A DNA stretch of 64,000 nucleotides from Dryococelus australis (taxonomy: Eukaryota; Arthropoda; Insecta; Phasmatodea; Phasmatidae), in assembly GCA_029891345.1 (NCBI GenBank), contig CM057000.1:127137338-127201337 (forward strand), given 5' to 3'. The stretch's first letter is position 1; every line of letters starts with the position of its first letter. This document shows, in pieces, positions 11,169 to 23,312 of this stretch. Position numbers and translations under genes: made by a program. The notes beneath the pieces are model-generated. The model was not told where the DNA came from. It saw nothing but the letters and a program-made list of their open reading frames with translations, and made no database searches.

Positions 11169-11479
11169 ACTTTGTCCTACTTGAATATAAATTAGCTCCA
11201 TTGAAATTAGGTTAGAGGTAATGTAAAAACATTTGATATCCCATAAGTTACTTGTTATTACCTGAAATCCCATCCATAATGTTTTTGGTAGTGCTGCTGA
11301 AGGGGCGTCGGATTAATTTTCCAGTAATAGGGGGAGACACGGTCTTAAAGAGAATCCGGTGCCCCTGGTGGTGCAAAATGCAATCGCCCCTCCCCCCAAA
11401 TATAATTTGTATGTGTGTATTTACACACACATTACTTTATATTAATGTATTTTAACAATAAGTATACTTACACCAATAT
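11169..11479 (+). repeat. Direct repeat, left copy (311 bp)
   Basis: Matches 12197-12507 over about 311 bp at a constant offset of 1028 bp, with only about three mismatches and no indels. It contains GAAGGGGCGTCGGATTAATT and a C-rich run followed by TGTGTGTATTTACACACACA. The same 60-residue minus frame appears in both copies, but I recognise no protein. The repeat could be the end of a duplicated segment or a terminal repeat of an unknown element. I see no flanking target duplication. Confidence 0.9.
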
Positions 11480-12196
11480 GTAAAAATACATATATTTTCC
11501 CTAATTAACTGCTGTTATATTTTAGACTATATTCCCTCTTGCTTGTCATATTTAAGTATTTTTTTCCGTGATTAGTCCTGGTTTCCATGACGGACATCTG
11601 CATTGCAATGGGAATTGTCCAAAAATATCCAGCTAGTCAATCACCGCCATTGCAATATTCATTCAACGAACACAGGCTATAAAAATATAAACACAATTTT
11701 TTCTGGCCTGTCAGGTCTCCATATTTTTTCCCCTGTCTAATACGTATGGGATACGGTGGTACGACGTTTTGCACATCTGACAACGACCTGCCGAAACACC
11801 CGCTGATCTACGTGTGTAGTTTCAGGAGACATGTTGGCATGTGTCTCAGGACACTATCTGCCACGTGCACGATGGAATACCTCGTCACATTGCTGCTTGT
11901 ACAGCCGCGGGAGAAGGCTCTATACCCCACACTGAACGCATTTTTTTTTTGCGGATGCTAAACAATGAGCTCTCCATGCGTGAAAGACCAACTACTACTC
12001 ATTTGGAACATCATCGTATCAGCCTGTGCTGATGTACTAAAGTTTAACGTAAGGAGAGAGAATGTAGTGATTATCAGGTCCAGCAGCACTACAAAGATGC
12101 AAAAGACATCCGAATACACAGATTACATTCATAAAAATTGTCAATACAACTGTCAATGTCACGTAGTCAACACAACAGTGACGCCGCGAATAAAAT
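11480..12196. other. 717-bp segment between the direct repeats
   Basis: Contains overlapping short plus frames at 11746-11961 and 11841-12032 with no recognisable domain. A GC-richer patch lies at 11750-11940. If the direct repeats are the ends of one element, this is its interior. I see no primer-binding site or coding motif. Confidence 0.4.
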
Positions 12197-12507
12197 ACTT
12201 TGTCCTACTTGAATATAAATTAGCTCCATTGAAATTAGGTTAGAGGTAATGTAAAAACATTTGATATCCCATAAGTTACTTGTTATTACCTGAAATCCCA
12301 TCCATAATGTTTTTGGTAGTGCTGCTGAAGGGGCGTCGGATTAATTTTCCAGTAATAGGGGGAGACACGGTCTTAAAGAGAATCCGGTGCCCCTGGTGGT
12401 GCAAAATGCAATCGCCCCTCCCCCCAAATATAATTTTTATGTGTGTATTTACACACACATTACTTTATATTAATGTATTTTAACAATAAATATACTTACA
12501 CCAGTAT
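12197..12507 (+). repeat. Direct repeat, right copy (311 bp)
   Basis: Partner of the repeat at 11169. The near identity without indels implies the duplication is recent compared with nearby decayed transposons. The copies diverge abruptly outside the shared block: CCAGTATAAACATTAC follows here but not at the left copy. Confidence 0.9.
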
Positions 12508-14528
12508 AAACATTACTATCTAGTATTACTATTGACGCACATTCTTAGTAACTGTATATAAGTTATGGGTATTAATCTACATTGCCTCCTTGTGGCATTC
12601 TTCGTGGAGTCTTTACTGGTGGAAGAGATCAAACGCCACACTTGTCAACTCCCTTTCCGACGCCACTGAGCTACTGGCAGGAAAGCATTTCTATTTGAGG
12701 GCACGGAGAGTGGATGCTGCACAGCCCGCACTAGGCATGCCGATCTTTGCAATTTATCGATGTTATTGGATCGCTCTAGTTCGATTCACAGTGTATCGAT
12801 GCGCATAGAAGATGGGGCGAAAAAATCGATTTGCAACAAATCGATTTTCGATCTTTTCATACGTGTCAGGAAGTTGCCATGGCATTGGGAGGTAACTCTT
12901 ACACTCAAAACTACCGTTAACCAAAATCTCATAAAAATTACAAATACCAAAATATGAACTTCCACAAATATTGCAGTCCAAAACTAAAGAAAATTTATAA
13001 CGTTAAAAAAACCCATAAAAATGTAGCTGACTGGATAAACGATTCTAAAATATAAGTATGTATCAAATCCGACAAAAAACATAAAATCATCGGTACCTTT
13101 AACATCGAGTTGAAAATCGATGTTTTGCAGCCGATCCAATCGATTAAAAAAAAAAATTACTTGTGTGCGCACTTCACCCCATTTCCCCTTTAAGAGCAAG
13201 CTAGTCACGGTGCTGTGATCACGTGACCTGGCAGCCAGGACTGCTGGCGCACCTACCTGGCGCCGGCGCCCAGATAATTACTCTCCGGGGGGACAACCCT
13301 CCTTCCCCTACACACCTCACCCATCCCAACAAAAGTACCACCGTCCTTCAATCATCTATGGAGTGACGGATCCATTACGCCCTATTTGCCAAATTAACAA
13401 TTCAATTTGAATGCGAGCCAGTCTACACGTTTTCAACACATCCGGGATGCGAACACCTCATACACGTGACGTGTCCTGAGGTAAAAAAAAAAAAGTTGGA
13501 AATATTTTATTTTGCTGCGTCCGTATCATGACGAGGTGGGCCAGGGTTCAATTTTTTTTTTTTTGGTTCAGGGGCCGTGTTATTATAGAAAAATAAAGTG
13601 ACGTTTTCTTTGAAATCGGAAACAAATACGTTAAAACAATTGTGTCCTTTCGTTGGTAATACATTTGTGAAATTTTTGCAATTTAGTTTGTATCCAAAAA
13701 TTTATTTCTTGTTTCTGGGGGACAAATAGTAATTACTTATTTGTTACATTCTTCACTTTTATGTTTGTTTTGTCGTAATAATATGCAATGAATGCATTAT
13801 ATACATCTGCCTATCAAATTACTGCTGTAATAATGGTATTATTTTTCAGGTGGCTGTCTAGTATGACAATAGTAGTCGTTTGTGCGTGTTGTTTGAATGT
13901 TATAGTAACAAGTAATTCGAATGGTTTAGTGAGGATAGGAGACGGCCAAATAAATTCTCTAAAAAACTGACTGAACTATCCCAAAGTGTCCATGTTTTTG
14001 GTTTCTGGTGATGTCGAAGATGGATATCATGTCCAACGTTAGCAAAACATTTAGCGAAATTGGATTTATTTATATGTTGTAAAAGTTAAGTTTTTAATGT
14101 TTAATTCCTAGTTGAATAAAATGATTATATCATATTAGATCGCCTTGTTTTCTATGTTGTTTGACATATCGAATTCAAATTTATTTGTTGATTAAATACT
14201 CGTATTTTAAACCTTTTGCCTTCGGGAAATGAGCACGATCAAAATCTTAACTGCGGATTGTAATAAAATATTAAACTGTTAGAATTTTTTTTAAAATTAA
14301 AACCCAAGTCATTTAAATGTTCTTCACTTTAAGCTAAGCTAAATCCCACTATCTGAGATAATTTACTTTCAACGTTAGTTGTAATTAAAATAACATGAAA
14401 TATGATCAATATTCCAGGCTAACATATGTGAAACGATCTTATTAGTGTCACGCAAATTCATACTCAAAGTAAAAAAATAATATCTGATCATTATTAGGCG
14501 CAATATCATATCGTTATTTTTACGTAAT

Positions 14529-14572
<44 letters not shown>

Positions 14573-15800
14573 CACGACAGTCTACGTTCTTAATTTTGTA
14601 TCACGATAACAACATAGACATCAACATAGTAAAAAAAATGCATATAGGTATCCATATAACCCGTTCGGTAGAACTCCAGAGTCGGGTTGAATATGTACTG
14701 CCTGGATAAATTATGCTTCTTAATTGCTCATCTTTGTCTACTGAGTACAACAAGTCTAAAAACGGGTTTTGTCAAAATCGTATTTATTTGGGAAAAAAAT
14801 CGGGTGGTGTACAGTGTTTTATAAGCCCAGACTACAACACCAATTATACAAGAACCCGTGAATAATTTTCAGGTATGCGTGTCGAAGAAGGAGAAACAGA
14901 CTTATGTGTCATACAGTGAAAATCATTTTAATTTTCTGCTGTTTTGGTATCTTTCCATTCTTTTCCTAGCAACACAAATTGGCATGATAGGGAAATTATT
15001 TTTGAAACTATAAAGATTATACAATATTTTATGATGAAACGTTTAAGATAAATAAAACTTACAAATCATTTATAACCATTGGTACGTATAACGTTAAACT
15101 CAACTAAGCTGTTTACGTCCTGTCCAATTTTATCATTCATAACATATAATTCATTTATAACATTTTGAACACTTCAGTATATTACATACGATTGAAATGA
15201 AGAGAATGTATTTCACCCATAACTATTTCAAATCATCACAGTACGTTTGATTAATCGAATCATATTCCAAGGAGATATTTCTATGTCGCAAGCAAGGAAT
15301 GCATTACAGAAAGTACATCGACCACATCGCAATAAAGAAGCTCATGTAAATTAATAGCAACAAATGTTACTAGAATTTTAAATATGCGTGTGATTTCATT
15401 TATGTGCTTGGTAGATCAAGGAAAGGAATTTACGAATTTAAAAAAATAAAAAATATTCGTCTGAAGTTTTCTCCAAAATTGCTCAAATGTATTCAAATTT
15501 CTGGCTGTCAAGATTTGACTACCGCTATTCTTTTATTTTCCTTTTTTCTTTTTTTCCCTTGTAAATGGGCTGAAACTTGATACGCTTTTAAGACTCTATC
15601 AAAATAAATAGCTGTATAATGCTTCAAAAATGCTAAAAAAATTTTAAGATGTACAAAAGTTTACCCAAAAATTGTAGGTTTCAAAACCCTGCCACCTACT
15701 CCTTACTAAGGGTCCCGCATTAAAAAAAATATTAATACGCTATCAGGTGACTTTTAATGGATGCTTACATTTTTTGGCCTTCTTATCTCAATTGAAGTAT
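12508..15800. other. AT-rich DNA with AT microsatellite
   Basis: No gene recognised. An (AT)n microsatellite occupies 14536-14569. A GC-richer patch with CCGGCGCCC lies at 13205-13320. Repeated ATCGAT words occur at 12755-12855 and 13100-13145. Short frames at 12590-12957 and 13788-13970 show no domain. Confidence 0.4.
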
Positions 15801-15814
15801 TATTTAGCTATTTT

Positions 15815-16020
15815 GGGGCCATGGTGGTGTAGTGGTCAGACCACTCGCCTTCCATCTAGGCGGACCGGGTTCGATTCGCAGCGGGATCCCTCCCGGATTT
15901 TCGCATGTGGGAATCGTGCCGGGCGATGCCGCTGGTGTTGCTCCATAATCACCTCGCTTCGCCCTCATCAGCTCTCAATACATCGACTTAAGAGCCGCCC
16001 AAATCTCTTCACTCACTCAC
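15815..16020 (+). mobile_element. tRNA-derived SINE, copy 1
   Basis: A 206-bp element whose head carries RNA polymerase III boxes: an A-box-like TGGTGTAGTGGTCAGA and a B box GGTTCGATTC 30-40 bp downstream. It ends in CACTCACTCAC. It is flanked by an imperfect 14-16 bp target duplication, TATTTAGCTATTTT on the left (15801-15814) and TATTTAGCGAGTTTTT on the right (16021-16036), as expected for LINE-driven insertion. A longer relative lies in reverse at 29906-30167. Confidence 0.85.
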
Positions 16021-16036
16021 TATTTAGCGAGTTTTT

Positions 16037-17897
16037 GTGGGGAATGCGTTAAAAAAAAATTTCTGAGAAATAATGCGTAACCTAACCTCACCAGTTAGCA
16101 CCGTCTGCCATTGCGACGATCGAAGGATGTGGTAAAACATGGAACTTCTCGTTTGGCTGTTTAATTACTAGGTTAATCATAATTGGTCCTGTGCTTTCGA
16201 GGAAATGGCACATCAGGTTCGATGTGTGTAAAATCCAAGATTATAGAAACAAGAGAGTAACCTGACGCAGATTTCTTGAAATACATGTACCGGTCTCAGC
16301 AATATTCATTGGCCTCATTGTAAGTTAAACGTCTGTTAGATATTAATAGAAATCTTAACATTTAATGTGACAAATATTCCAAAATAGCTGACAAAGAAAA
16401 TATTTTTAAGTAATATTATCTGTAATAAACCACTTGCGTTTAATGGTCCAAGATATCCTAACTACCTATATAGCATTGCAAATATTCCAAGGCAGATTTT
16501 TTCATTAGAACGCAAAAACAAACAGGTTTTTATACAGCAAAATGTGTTTCAATAGCACTACTCCTTCAAGATATTTGATGCCAATCAGTTGAATATTTAT
16601 GAAGTACAATAATGTAAGTTACTCATTTAAAGGACTGTCTTCTAAATTTGCAGATGGGAAAAATTCAAAATACGTCAGTTGAAGGTTAGTAACAGATTTG
16701 ATCAAGATATTTTGAAATTTTCGTATGCAGCGGAGACATTTATACGCGTGAACACGCGCTATTCGCATTTATTACAAATCCATTCCGATCCAGCAGTTTG
16801 TAGTAGAAAACCATCCCCGTTCCAACGTTCCAAGCCTCTTAAATTTTTTCATAGTTAGTGTTGTTTTTTCGCTGCATAGTTTCCACTTACTTTGAGTAAT
16901 TCCCAAGTTTTCAGCTAGGCGTGTCTATTATGTCACAAACGTATGATATATTTGAATTAACACATTAATATGAAATGTTATTGATAACTGATATCATTTA
17001 TGTTATGTATTAAATTGTTCTAAGGCGCTGTGCCGCGGTATAGAGCCCAACTATCCACTCCCAAAAACCACCCCAAACCTTAACTTTAATATCATAATCG
17101 TTATTAATGGCATAAATAACTTTTGAAATATAAAAAAAACAAAACATTTACAACCATAAAAATAAAATATTTATTAATATTTGAAATTTCCTTCTATATG
17201 CTCAATGCTGTTGGGTAACTTATTCTCGGATGTGTTAAAGGGATGATTTGTGAGTTATGTTAGTACTTTTGGAGTTAGTTTACACCCCATGGTCACAAAA
17301 ATAAAGTTTATAACCCTTAAATGTTTAATACTTTAGAAATTATACAATTTTAAGGATGGACTACCTCCAAGATGGCGGCTATATCCACAAAAAAATTAAG
17401 CTGGCAACACTGAATACATGTAAATGGGCAAATTCCGTTATTGAATCCGTATATGTATATAAATATGCTCAAATGATTTATATCTCCACGATTATGTTTA
17501 AATCGGGGAAGGTGGCCAATTACATCATGGAAATTCGAATTTCAATCGGCAATTTTTAATTCAGATCTGTGTGAACGATGTAGAGAAAAGTCGATCAGAA
17601 ATTTTTATGTAATATCGGGCGCATCTAGTTATTGCTAAAAACCTCGAGAGAGCCCCAAGTAATTATGGATGTGATTCCAGGCATGAGTATTATTTAAGTA
17701 TAACTCAAAAGGGAGCTTTGACTATTTAATTTTCCCTACCACGTGGGTATAATTTTTCAGATATCCACGTAAAATTCATACATAATAACATTAAGTATGA
17801 TTGTAGCTTCTTTTTTTTTTCCGGAAAGGCTTGTTACATTTTTATGACCGCGTATTTGATCCTTTTCCATCACGTGGGAACTATCACTCCTATACTA
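16037..17897. other. AT-rich DNA, no gene seen
   Basis: No repeat ends or convincing coding frames were recognised. The 67-codon frame at 17356-17559 is within chance length. Confidence 0.4.
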
Positions 17898-18136
17898 TAG
17901 GCTGTTCACGGTAAAGTGAGCACTTTTGTCACCATAGTTACTTTTTCCTTTCAGCCATTTTTATCTTTTAATCGACTTTTTAAATAAATATTGCTTTGTA
18001 AGTAACAAACACAGTGTGTATATTCCACTTCACCAGGAAGTTAACGTTTAAGGCTAAAATAAAAAATATATATATATTCACTATTATTCCCAATAAGAGC
18101 GCTTTCAAAAGTGTTCACTTTACTGTGAATAGCCTA
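17898..18136 (+). mobile_element. MITE family 1, short subfamily, copy A
   Basis: 239 bp with family-1 ends, TAGGCTGTTCACGGTAAAG on the left and ACTGTGAATAGCCTA on the right, flanked by TA. The interior differs from the long form and matches the element at 31717-31942 in reverse: AGTTACTTTTTCCTTTCAGC, GTAACAAACACAGTGTGTAT and GGAAGTTAACG. So this is a distinct short subfamily using the same termini. Confidence 0.85.
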
Positions 18137-20507
18137 TAGCAAATTGTGCTAATGCGGATTGTGGTTCTGAAAATTTCATTCACATATTTCCATGAACACA
18201 TTACGATAGTGTAATTTTCACTTTTGTGTTTTTTGAAAATCAGTCCCGTACGACAATTATGCAAAATAAAGACTGCTACCCAAACATACATATTCACTTC
18301 ATAGTTACCTACACTAGCTCCAAGAATAATAGTAAAAGTTTTCTTATCTCATTCTAACTAACACAACAAATGCAACTTACGAAATCTTAAATACTCTGCT
18401 TATGTTGTATCTTTACTCGTTTCAACTACTATCAATACGAACAAACATACAGTCATACAAATTACGAAAACTAAATTCCTCATCTGTTGAAAATGACTGC
18501 TTTGCTCGTTGCTACTACCAACCTATCCTACTATACAGCCAACGTCCTGATGTCATTAACGTCACACTTAAAAAACAATTCTCTGTTATCGAGAAGTAAA
18601 ATAGACCCATATAAACTACTCACCTGCAGAAAAACCAAATTCACACTGTTTAAACCTTACGGAAAACTATTTTTTTTTTTAAATAGGTTTGATTGAGAAT
18701 AAACTGCAGTATGTGTTTTACTGATGACCCACTGTAACTTACCAAAAAATTATGCTGTACCTAGCCAGTAAGTAGGATCATCAACACATTTAATAAAATA
18801 TAAATTTGGTGGAACAGGCATGCCAGTATCTGGTATAATACCCGTGCTATTTTATAAACGCCAGTGAAGTTTAAATTCGGCAACTAGTTCAACTGAGGTT
18901 AACATGAAAGGAAGAAATGTTTGTCAAACAGGTTACCTACAATGAAAAATACTTCTGAATAATTAGAATAAATATATGATATATTATAACTCATGTTAAA
19001 AATATTTTCGGTCGATTCTCTGGGAGTCTAAGGAAAAACTGAGAGAAGTTAATTGATTTTATTTTATTATTCACCTCATGTCGCTCTGGATTCATTATAC
19101 CATGGCGTTGGATCGGACTGCAGAAGTTTCGAAATGGAGCGTAATAATTTAACAAAAACTTGCCAAGAAATCATAATTTCAATATAACTTCGCTCCACGT
19201 TACATATTTTATTATATTGTTTGGTTTTTACATTCAGCACAAGCCATTGGAAAACACAATGCAAAGGCCAAATTAAGTAATTTCTTAGTCACTGTACAAA
19301 TGTAAACGAAAAATGCCCTCTGGTCCGCCACAAAACGCTGAGAGTAAATAAATTTAAATGTCCAAAGTTATCGTTGTAATATAAGGCATCGGAACTCCAT
19401 CAGTGATGGGGGAATATTACAACATATGCTTGAAAAATTTTGTTTGAAAAAATTTATTTTAATGGGAGTATTACTGATAGGTTAATTTTTGCACTATTGG
19501 CTGCATGGGTTGTGATTACAACACTAGGCCTACACATCGCATTATTTTGTAAGAAGAGAAGCGATAAAATGCATTTGCCACGAGAACTCTGATTAGTGTG
19601 ATCAATGGAGCACTATGAACTGCAATGAGAGTCACTTATAAAATTAGAAGCACCACGGGGTAGAGAACTAGTGCCAGTTGCATGGAATCAAAGTGCTGTG
19701 ATTTATATATTCAAGATTTCATAAGGGGGTGGATTTCCTTTCCCAAATGCTGCATTTATTTATGACCACTTTAAACTTTTTAAACAAAATTCAGCAGGAA
19801 ATCGTCCTAAAAATGCTACTATAGATTTTCACTTATTTTTCCTTTTCAGTTGTCTAAAGTTAAAATAAAATTTAAAAAATGACATTAATTTTGATTTAAA
19901 TGACAATTTTCTAGGATTATATCTTCAGATGAATGAATGGCTGGTGAATAGTTTATTTTGAAATAAAATAATATTTAATGTGATCTACGTGGTGAATTGT
20001 AAAGATTTTAATTTTAAAACATTATATTGTCAAATAAAGAATTTAAAATTACCTCATGTACACCTTACCTATACTAAATATTTTGGACACATCTTTATAA
20101 CTTATGAACTCAATCATATACATACATATTTAATTTCACTTGCACACATTATTTTTACACACACGTCAGAAAATACCATACGTGAATCCCACAATTTAGC
20201 AGAATTCACACAAGTTGATGCTAGTTTTTATTAAGAATCATTTATGATAATTTTGTTTCCAAACAATAAATATTATTTCCTTTTTCTGTACGCTGCAAAT
20301 AAATGCTTTTTCCAATATCCAAAAGGAATAATACTGAAGTATTATTTTACAATAATGACTTATAAAATGTGTATTCAAAAATACATTATTATTTCTCTCA
20401 GACTTTTGCAATTTGAGAACGCGTATTTTTTATGAAACAAATTTCTCACAGTAATCTGCCGGTTTTTTATTCACATCATTGGTTTATTATATGTAGTTTA
20501 TTAAGAT
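18137..20507. other. AT-rich DNA, no gene seen
   Basis: Overlapping short frames on both strands have no recognisable domain. No repeat ends detected. Confidence 0.4.
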
Positions 20508-20898
20508 AATTAAATCGCCGTAGATTCTCACTTTTTAAATCCAAAATTTGAAAAATTCCCTTTTCAAAAACGTGTCCGGTTGTTTCCTATATATGTAATG
20601 TATCACAAGCGTTTTACATGTCTATTAACATAAAGTTTATACCATTTTTGGTTAAATTGGACTTTCACTTATATTTTACCTATAAATTAAAATATATAAT
20701 TTATCCTTAACACGAATAAAAATAAATAGAAAAAAACGTATGTTTGTCAATTCCTGGTAAGAAATTGTTCTCAGGCAAAATATTATAAAAGTGATTGCGC
20801 AAAAATACGGTGCGCTGTCTTTTTTGTGTAATTTTCTAGACTTGGTTGAGCTTAAGTAGGGCTTCAGAAAATATGCCAGCATTCATGATTGGACTATA
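20508..20898 (+). mobile_element. MITE family 2, degenerate copy 2
   Basis: An aged copy. The left end is eroded (GTAGATTCTCACTTTTT), but the interior retains GTATCACAAGCGTTTTA, TTGTCAATTCCTGGTAAGAA, TACGGTGCGCTGTC and TTTTCTAGACTTGGTTGAGC. The right end is GATTGGACTATA. It aligns through its length with the better copies at 33237, 33784 and 41345. Confidence 0.7.
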
Positions 20899-22440
20899 CC
20901 TGAAATTATATTTAAAAAAAAAAGCATGATATACGAATACGAATAGTCGTCTTACATATATATCTCAGTGAGCGGAAGAAAATGTAGTATTTCTTTACAA
21001 CTTTACTTCGCGTCATGAGATACTTTTGATCCAGTAACATCAACAAAAGATCCCAACAGACCGAGGAAGTTTTATATCCGCCTCTTCGAAATATCTCGCC
21101 GATCGGAACGAACGAGTGGTCGGATAGTTTTCCACGGGAACAGCGCCGAATTTCCTGGACCCTCTGACGACGCAGAACCACCCATCTTGGAACTCCGCAG
21201 AATGCACAGTTGGAACGATCCGCTACTTTAAAACCCCCGAAATCCCGGCGTAATGGCGAAAGTTAAATTGAACGGTCGGCTCTGCCGTCCATTTGAAGGA
21301 AAAAGAAATTGCTGCATGAACTGTGGTACGACTGGAAGTTTTATCTTCTGGAATTTACGATATTCTTCCTAGCGTATCTCCAGATATATTTTATTTCGTA
21401 GCCCGAAAGTATTTCGGAAAATCCGCAAAGGTAACCGCACGACATCACTTCAGTCAAAAATATAATCTGCAAATCTTATTTCGAAAATTTGTGGAAACCT
21501 AGCAGTTAAGAGACGATTCATATTATGTGCACACGCACATATTATGCACATTATGTACACACATGCATAGAACTAGACCTGCGTAGGAGACGAGGACGGT
21601 GGTGAGTGAATAAAAGTCAACTGACGTAACCGATGGACAGAATTCATTGTTCCTGCAAGTGCGAAGAATGAGGGAGGCAAATATGGACAGGAGTGGGTCC
21701 ACCGCAGGTTGAATACGGGGAGAAGAAACAGAAGCACCTCGAGCCAATATCCACTTCACGACAGTCGTCGCAACATTACCCATAATGAATACATTCCTGC
21801 TTGCTTGCCGAGGCTTGAGATCTAACAAGGGTTATTAGAGATGTATAGCCACTGAGACAAATTTATGCCCCATTAATCCCTTAACTACACGTTCATTTTT
21901 TGTTCCAGGTATTGTAAAAGAGGAGATTTTTGGCCTGCCAGGTATTTCGGTACATGTTCTGTGTAATGTCTTAGACTATTGAATATATGAAAAGTATTTA
22001 CACTGGTGGTCTGATGCACTGGCAGTAAGCATTAATAAAAATTTTGTTGAATTAGCAGCAGCAAATATCAATAACCATGACAAAGATGCAGTCTACTGAT
22101 GCCAGCTTGTAATCTTGTAAAGCGCCGACCATGAATTTATCTGAACCGCAACACGCTATAAGTGAACGAGTATACTCGAGCTCGGGGTAATAATTTACCT
22201 CCGCGAAGTTCGCCCCTTTCCCTCTCTTGGGCAGTCTTAGTGTTAGTGCCCCCAAGACGACGTCAGCTGTACCCAGAGGAGTAGAGAGAAGGGGAGGGAG
22301 AATCACTACACAGGTCACGATGGCGTTAAAGGGAATGACTCTTCACTCCTGCCCGCTGAAAAAGCAAACGACTCGGGAGCCATTACGGAAATTTTCTGGT
22401 CGTCACATCTCTCAGTGCGACTCGAGGTGCGAAGAACCTT
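20899..22440. other. No gene recognised; GC-richer patch near 21040-21310
   Basis: The patch carries an 89-codon minus frame (20912-21181) and CpG-rich sequence, without a recognisable domain. The 101-codon minus frame at 21523-21828 and 88-codon minus frame at 22052-22318 likewise show nothing familiar. Confidence 0.35.
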
Positions 22441-22715
22441 CTGGTCCATGTCACTTCAACTATATAAGCACCTTCTGGGCTAGGCAGCTGCATAAGAACC
22501 TTATGGGGCAGGATATAAGAACCTTCTGGGCCAGGTCACCTCAGCTATATAAGAATCTTTTGGACCATGTTACCTCAGCTATATAAGCACCTCCTGGGCT
22601 AGGCAGCTGCATAAGAACCTTATGGGGCAGGATATAAGAACCTTCTGGGCCAGGTCACCTCAGCTACATAAGAATCTTTTGGACCATGTTACCTCAGCTA
22701 TATAAGCTGCGGCGC
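22441..22715. repeat. 119-bp minisatellite, about 2.3 copies
   Basis: Three homologous start points at 22461, 22580 and 22699 give a constant 119-bp period. Each unit is itself composed of about 30-40 bp sub-repeats with the pattern CAGCTATATAAG(A/C)A plus CTTCTGGGC or CTTTTGGACC. The tract carries several TATATAAG or CATAAG words, so it superficially resembles repeated TATA boxes. Confidence 0.9.
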
Positions 22716-22895
22716 ACCTGCATATCGGTGGTCTCCAATGTCCACCAGCACCTAACACGTATGACGTAAACGAGTTTGGAAACGACGAGCGACAGGTGCA
22801 CTTAGCAGCGAGTGAAATGTGCATCCCTCACATGAGCAAAGTCTGGGACTGAACGGCTGGATTTGTTTCATGAGTTACGGACTTAGTAATGACTT

Positions 22896-23312
22896 CTAAT
22901 ATTAAAATGATCACTTTCGAAAGCCCTGCTCAAGATCTACTTGTACGGACATTGTGTACTTTTCCACCATATGTATAATTTAGCAATGTCCTGGGCCTGA
23001 TCACTTTATACATGCGTCGGTGAAGTGAAAGTGTAATATTTTTTAAAAAGAAAATATTTTTAAAATGTACTAATTCTTACATTTAGATGCATCGAAAAAA
23101 CACAAAAATAATAGAAATAATTTAAATTTTTACAAATGCCTTACCTAACATTTTAAATTAAACATTTAGACATGGAACTACTTTTCATCCATTTTTACCA
23201 TCTTTACCGGGCTCATAAAATTCAGTGTGCCCATTAAGATGTATACATGGGGAGGTAACGACATTTTTCAAGGGTTGATTTCAAAAGTGATCGCTTTATC
23301 GTGAACAACCTT
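22896..23312 (+). mobile_element. MITE family 1, copy 4
   Basis: Left end eroded (ATTAAAATGATCACTTTCGA); right end ATCGTGAACAACCTTTA. The interior matches copy 1: AGCCCTGCTCAAGATCTAC, TTCCACCATATGTATAATT, ATGGAACTACTTTTCATCC and CCATCTTTACCGGGC. TA follows the right end. Confidence 0.85.

Noticed and set aside
10879-11195. Two ~100-codon plus frames across the CA repeat
   Set aside because: Their His/Thr-rich cores are direct translations of the (CA)n microsatellite.
15747-16052. 101-codon plus frame over the SINE
   Set aside because: It is simply the SINE read through in one phase; the polymerase III boxes and target duplication explain the sequence.
22227-22586. 119-codon plus frame
   Set aside because: The second half runs through the 119-bp minisatellite and the first half has no recognisable domain.
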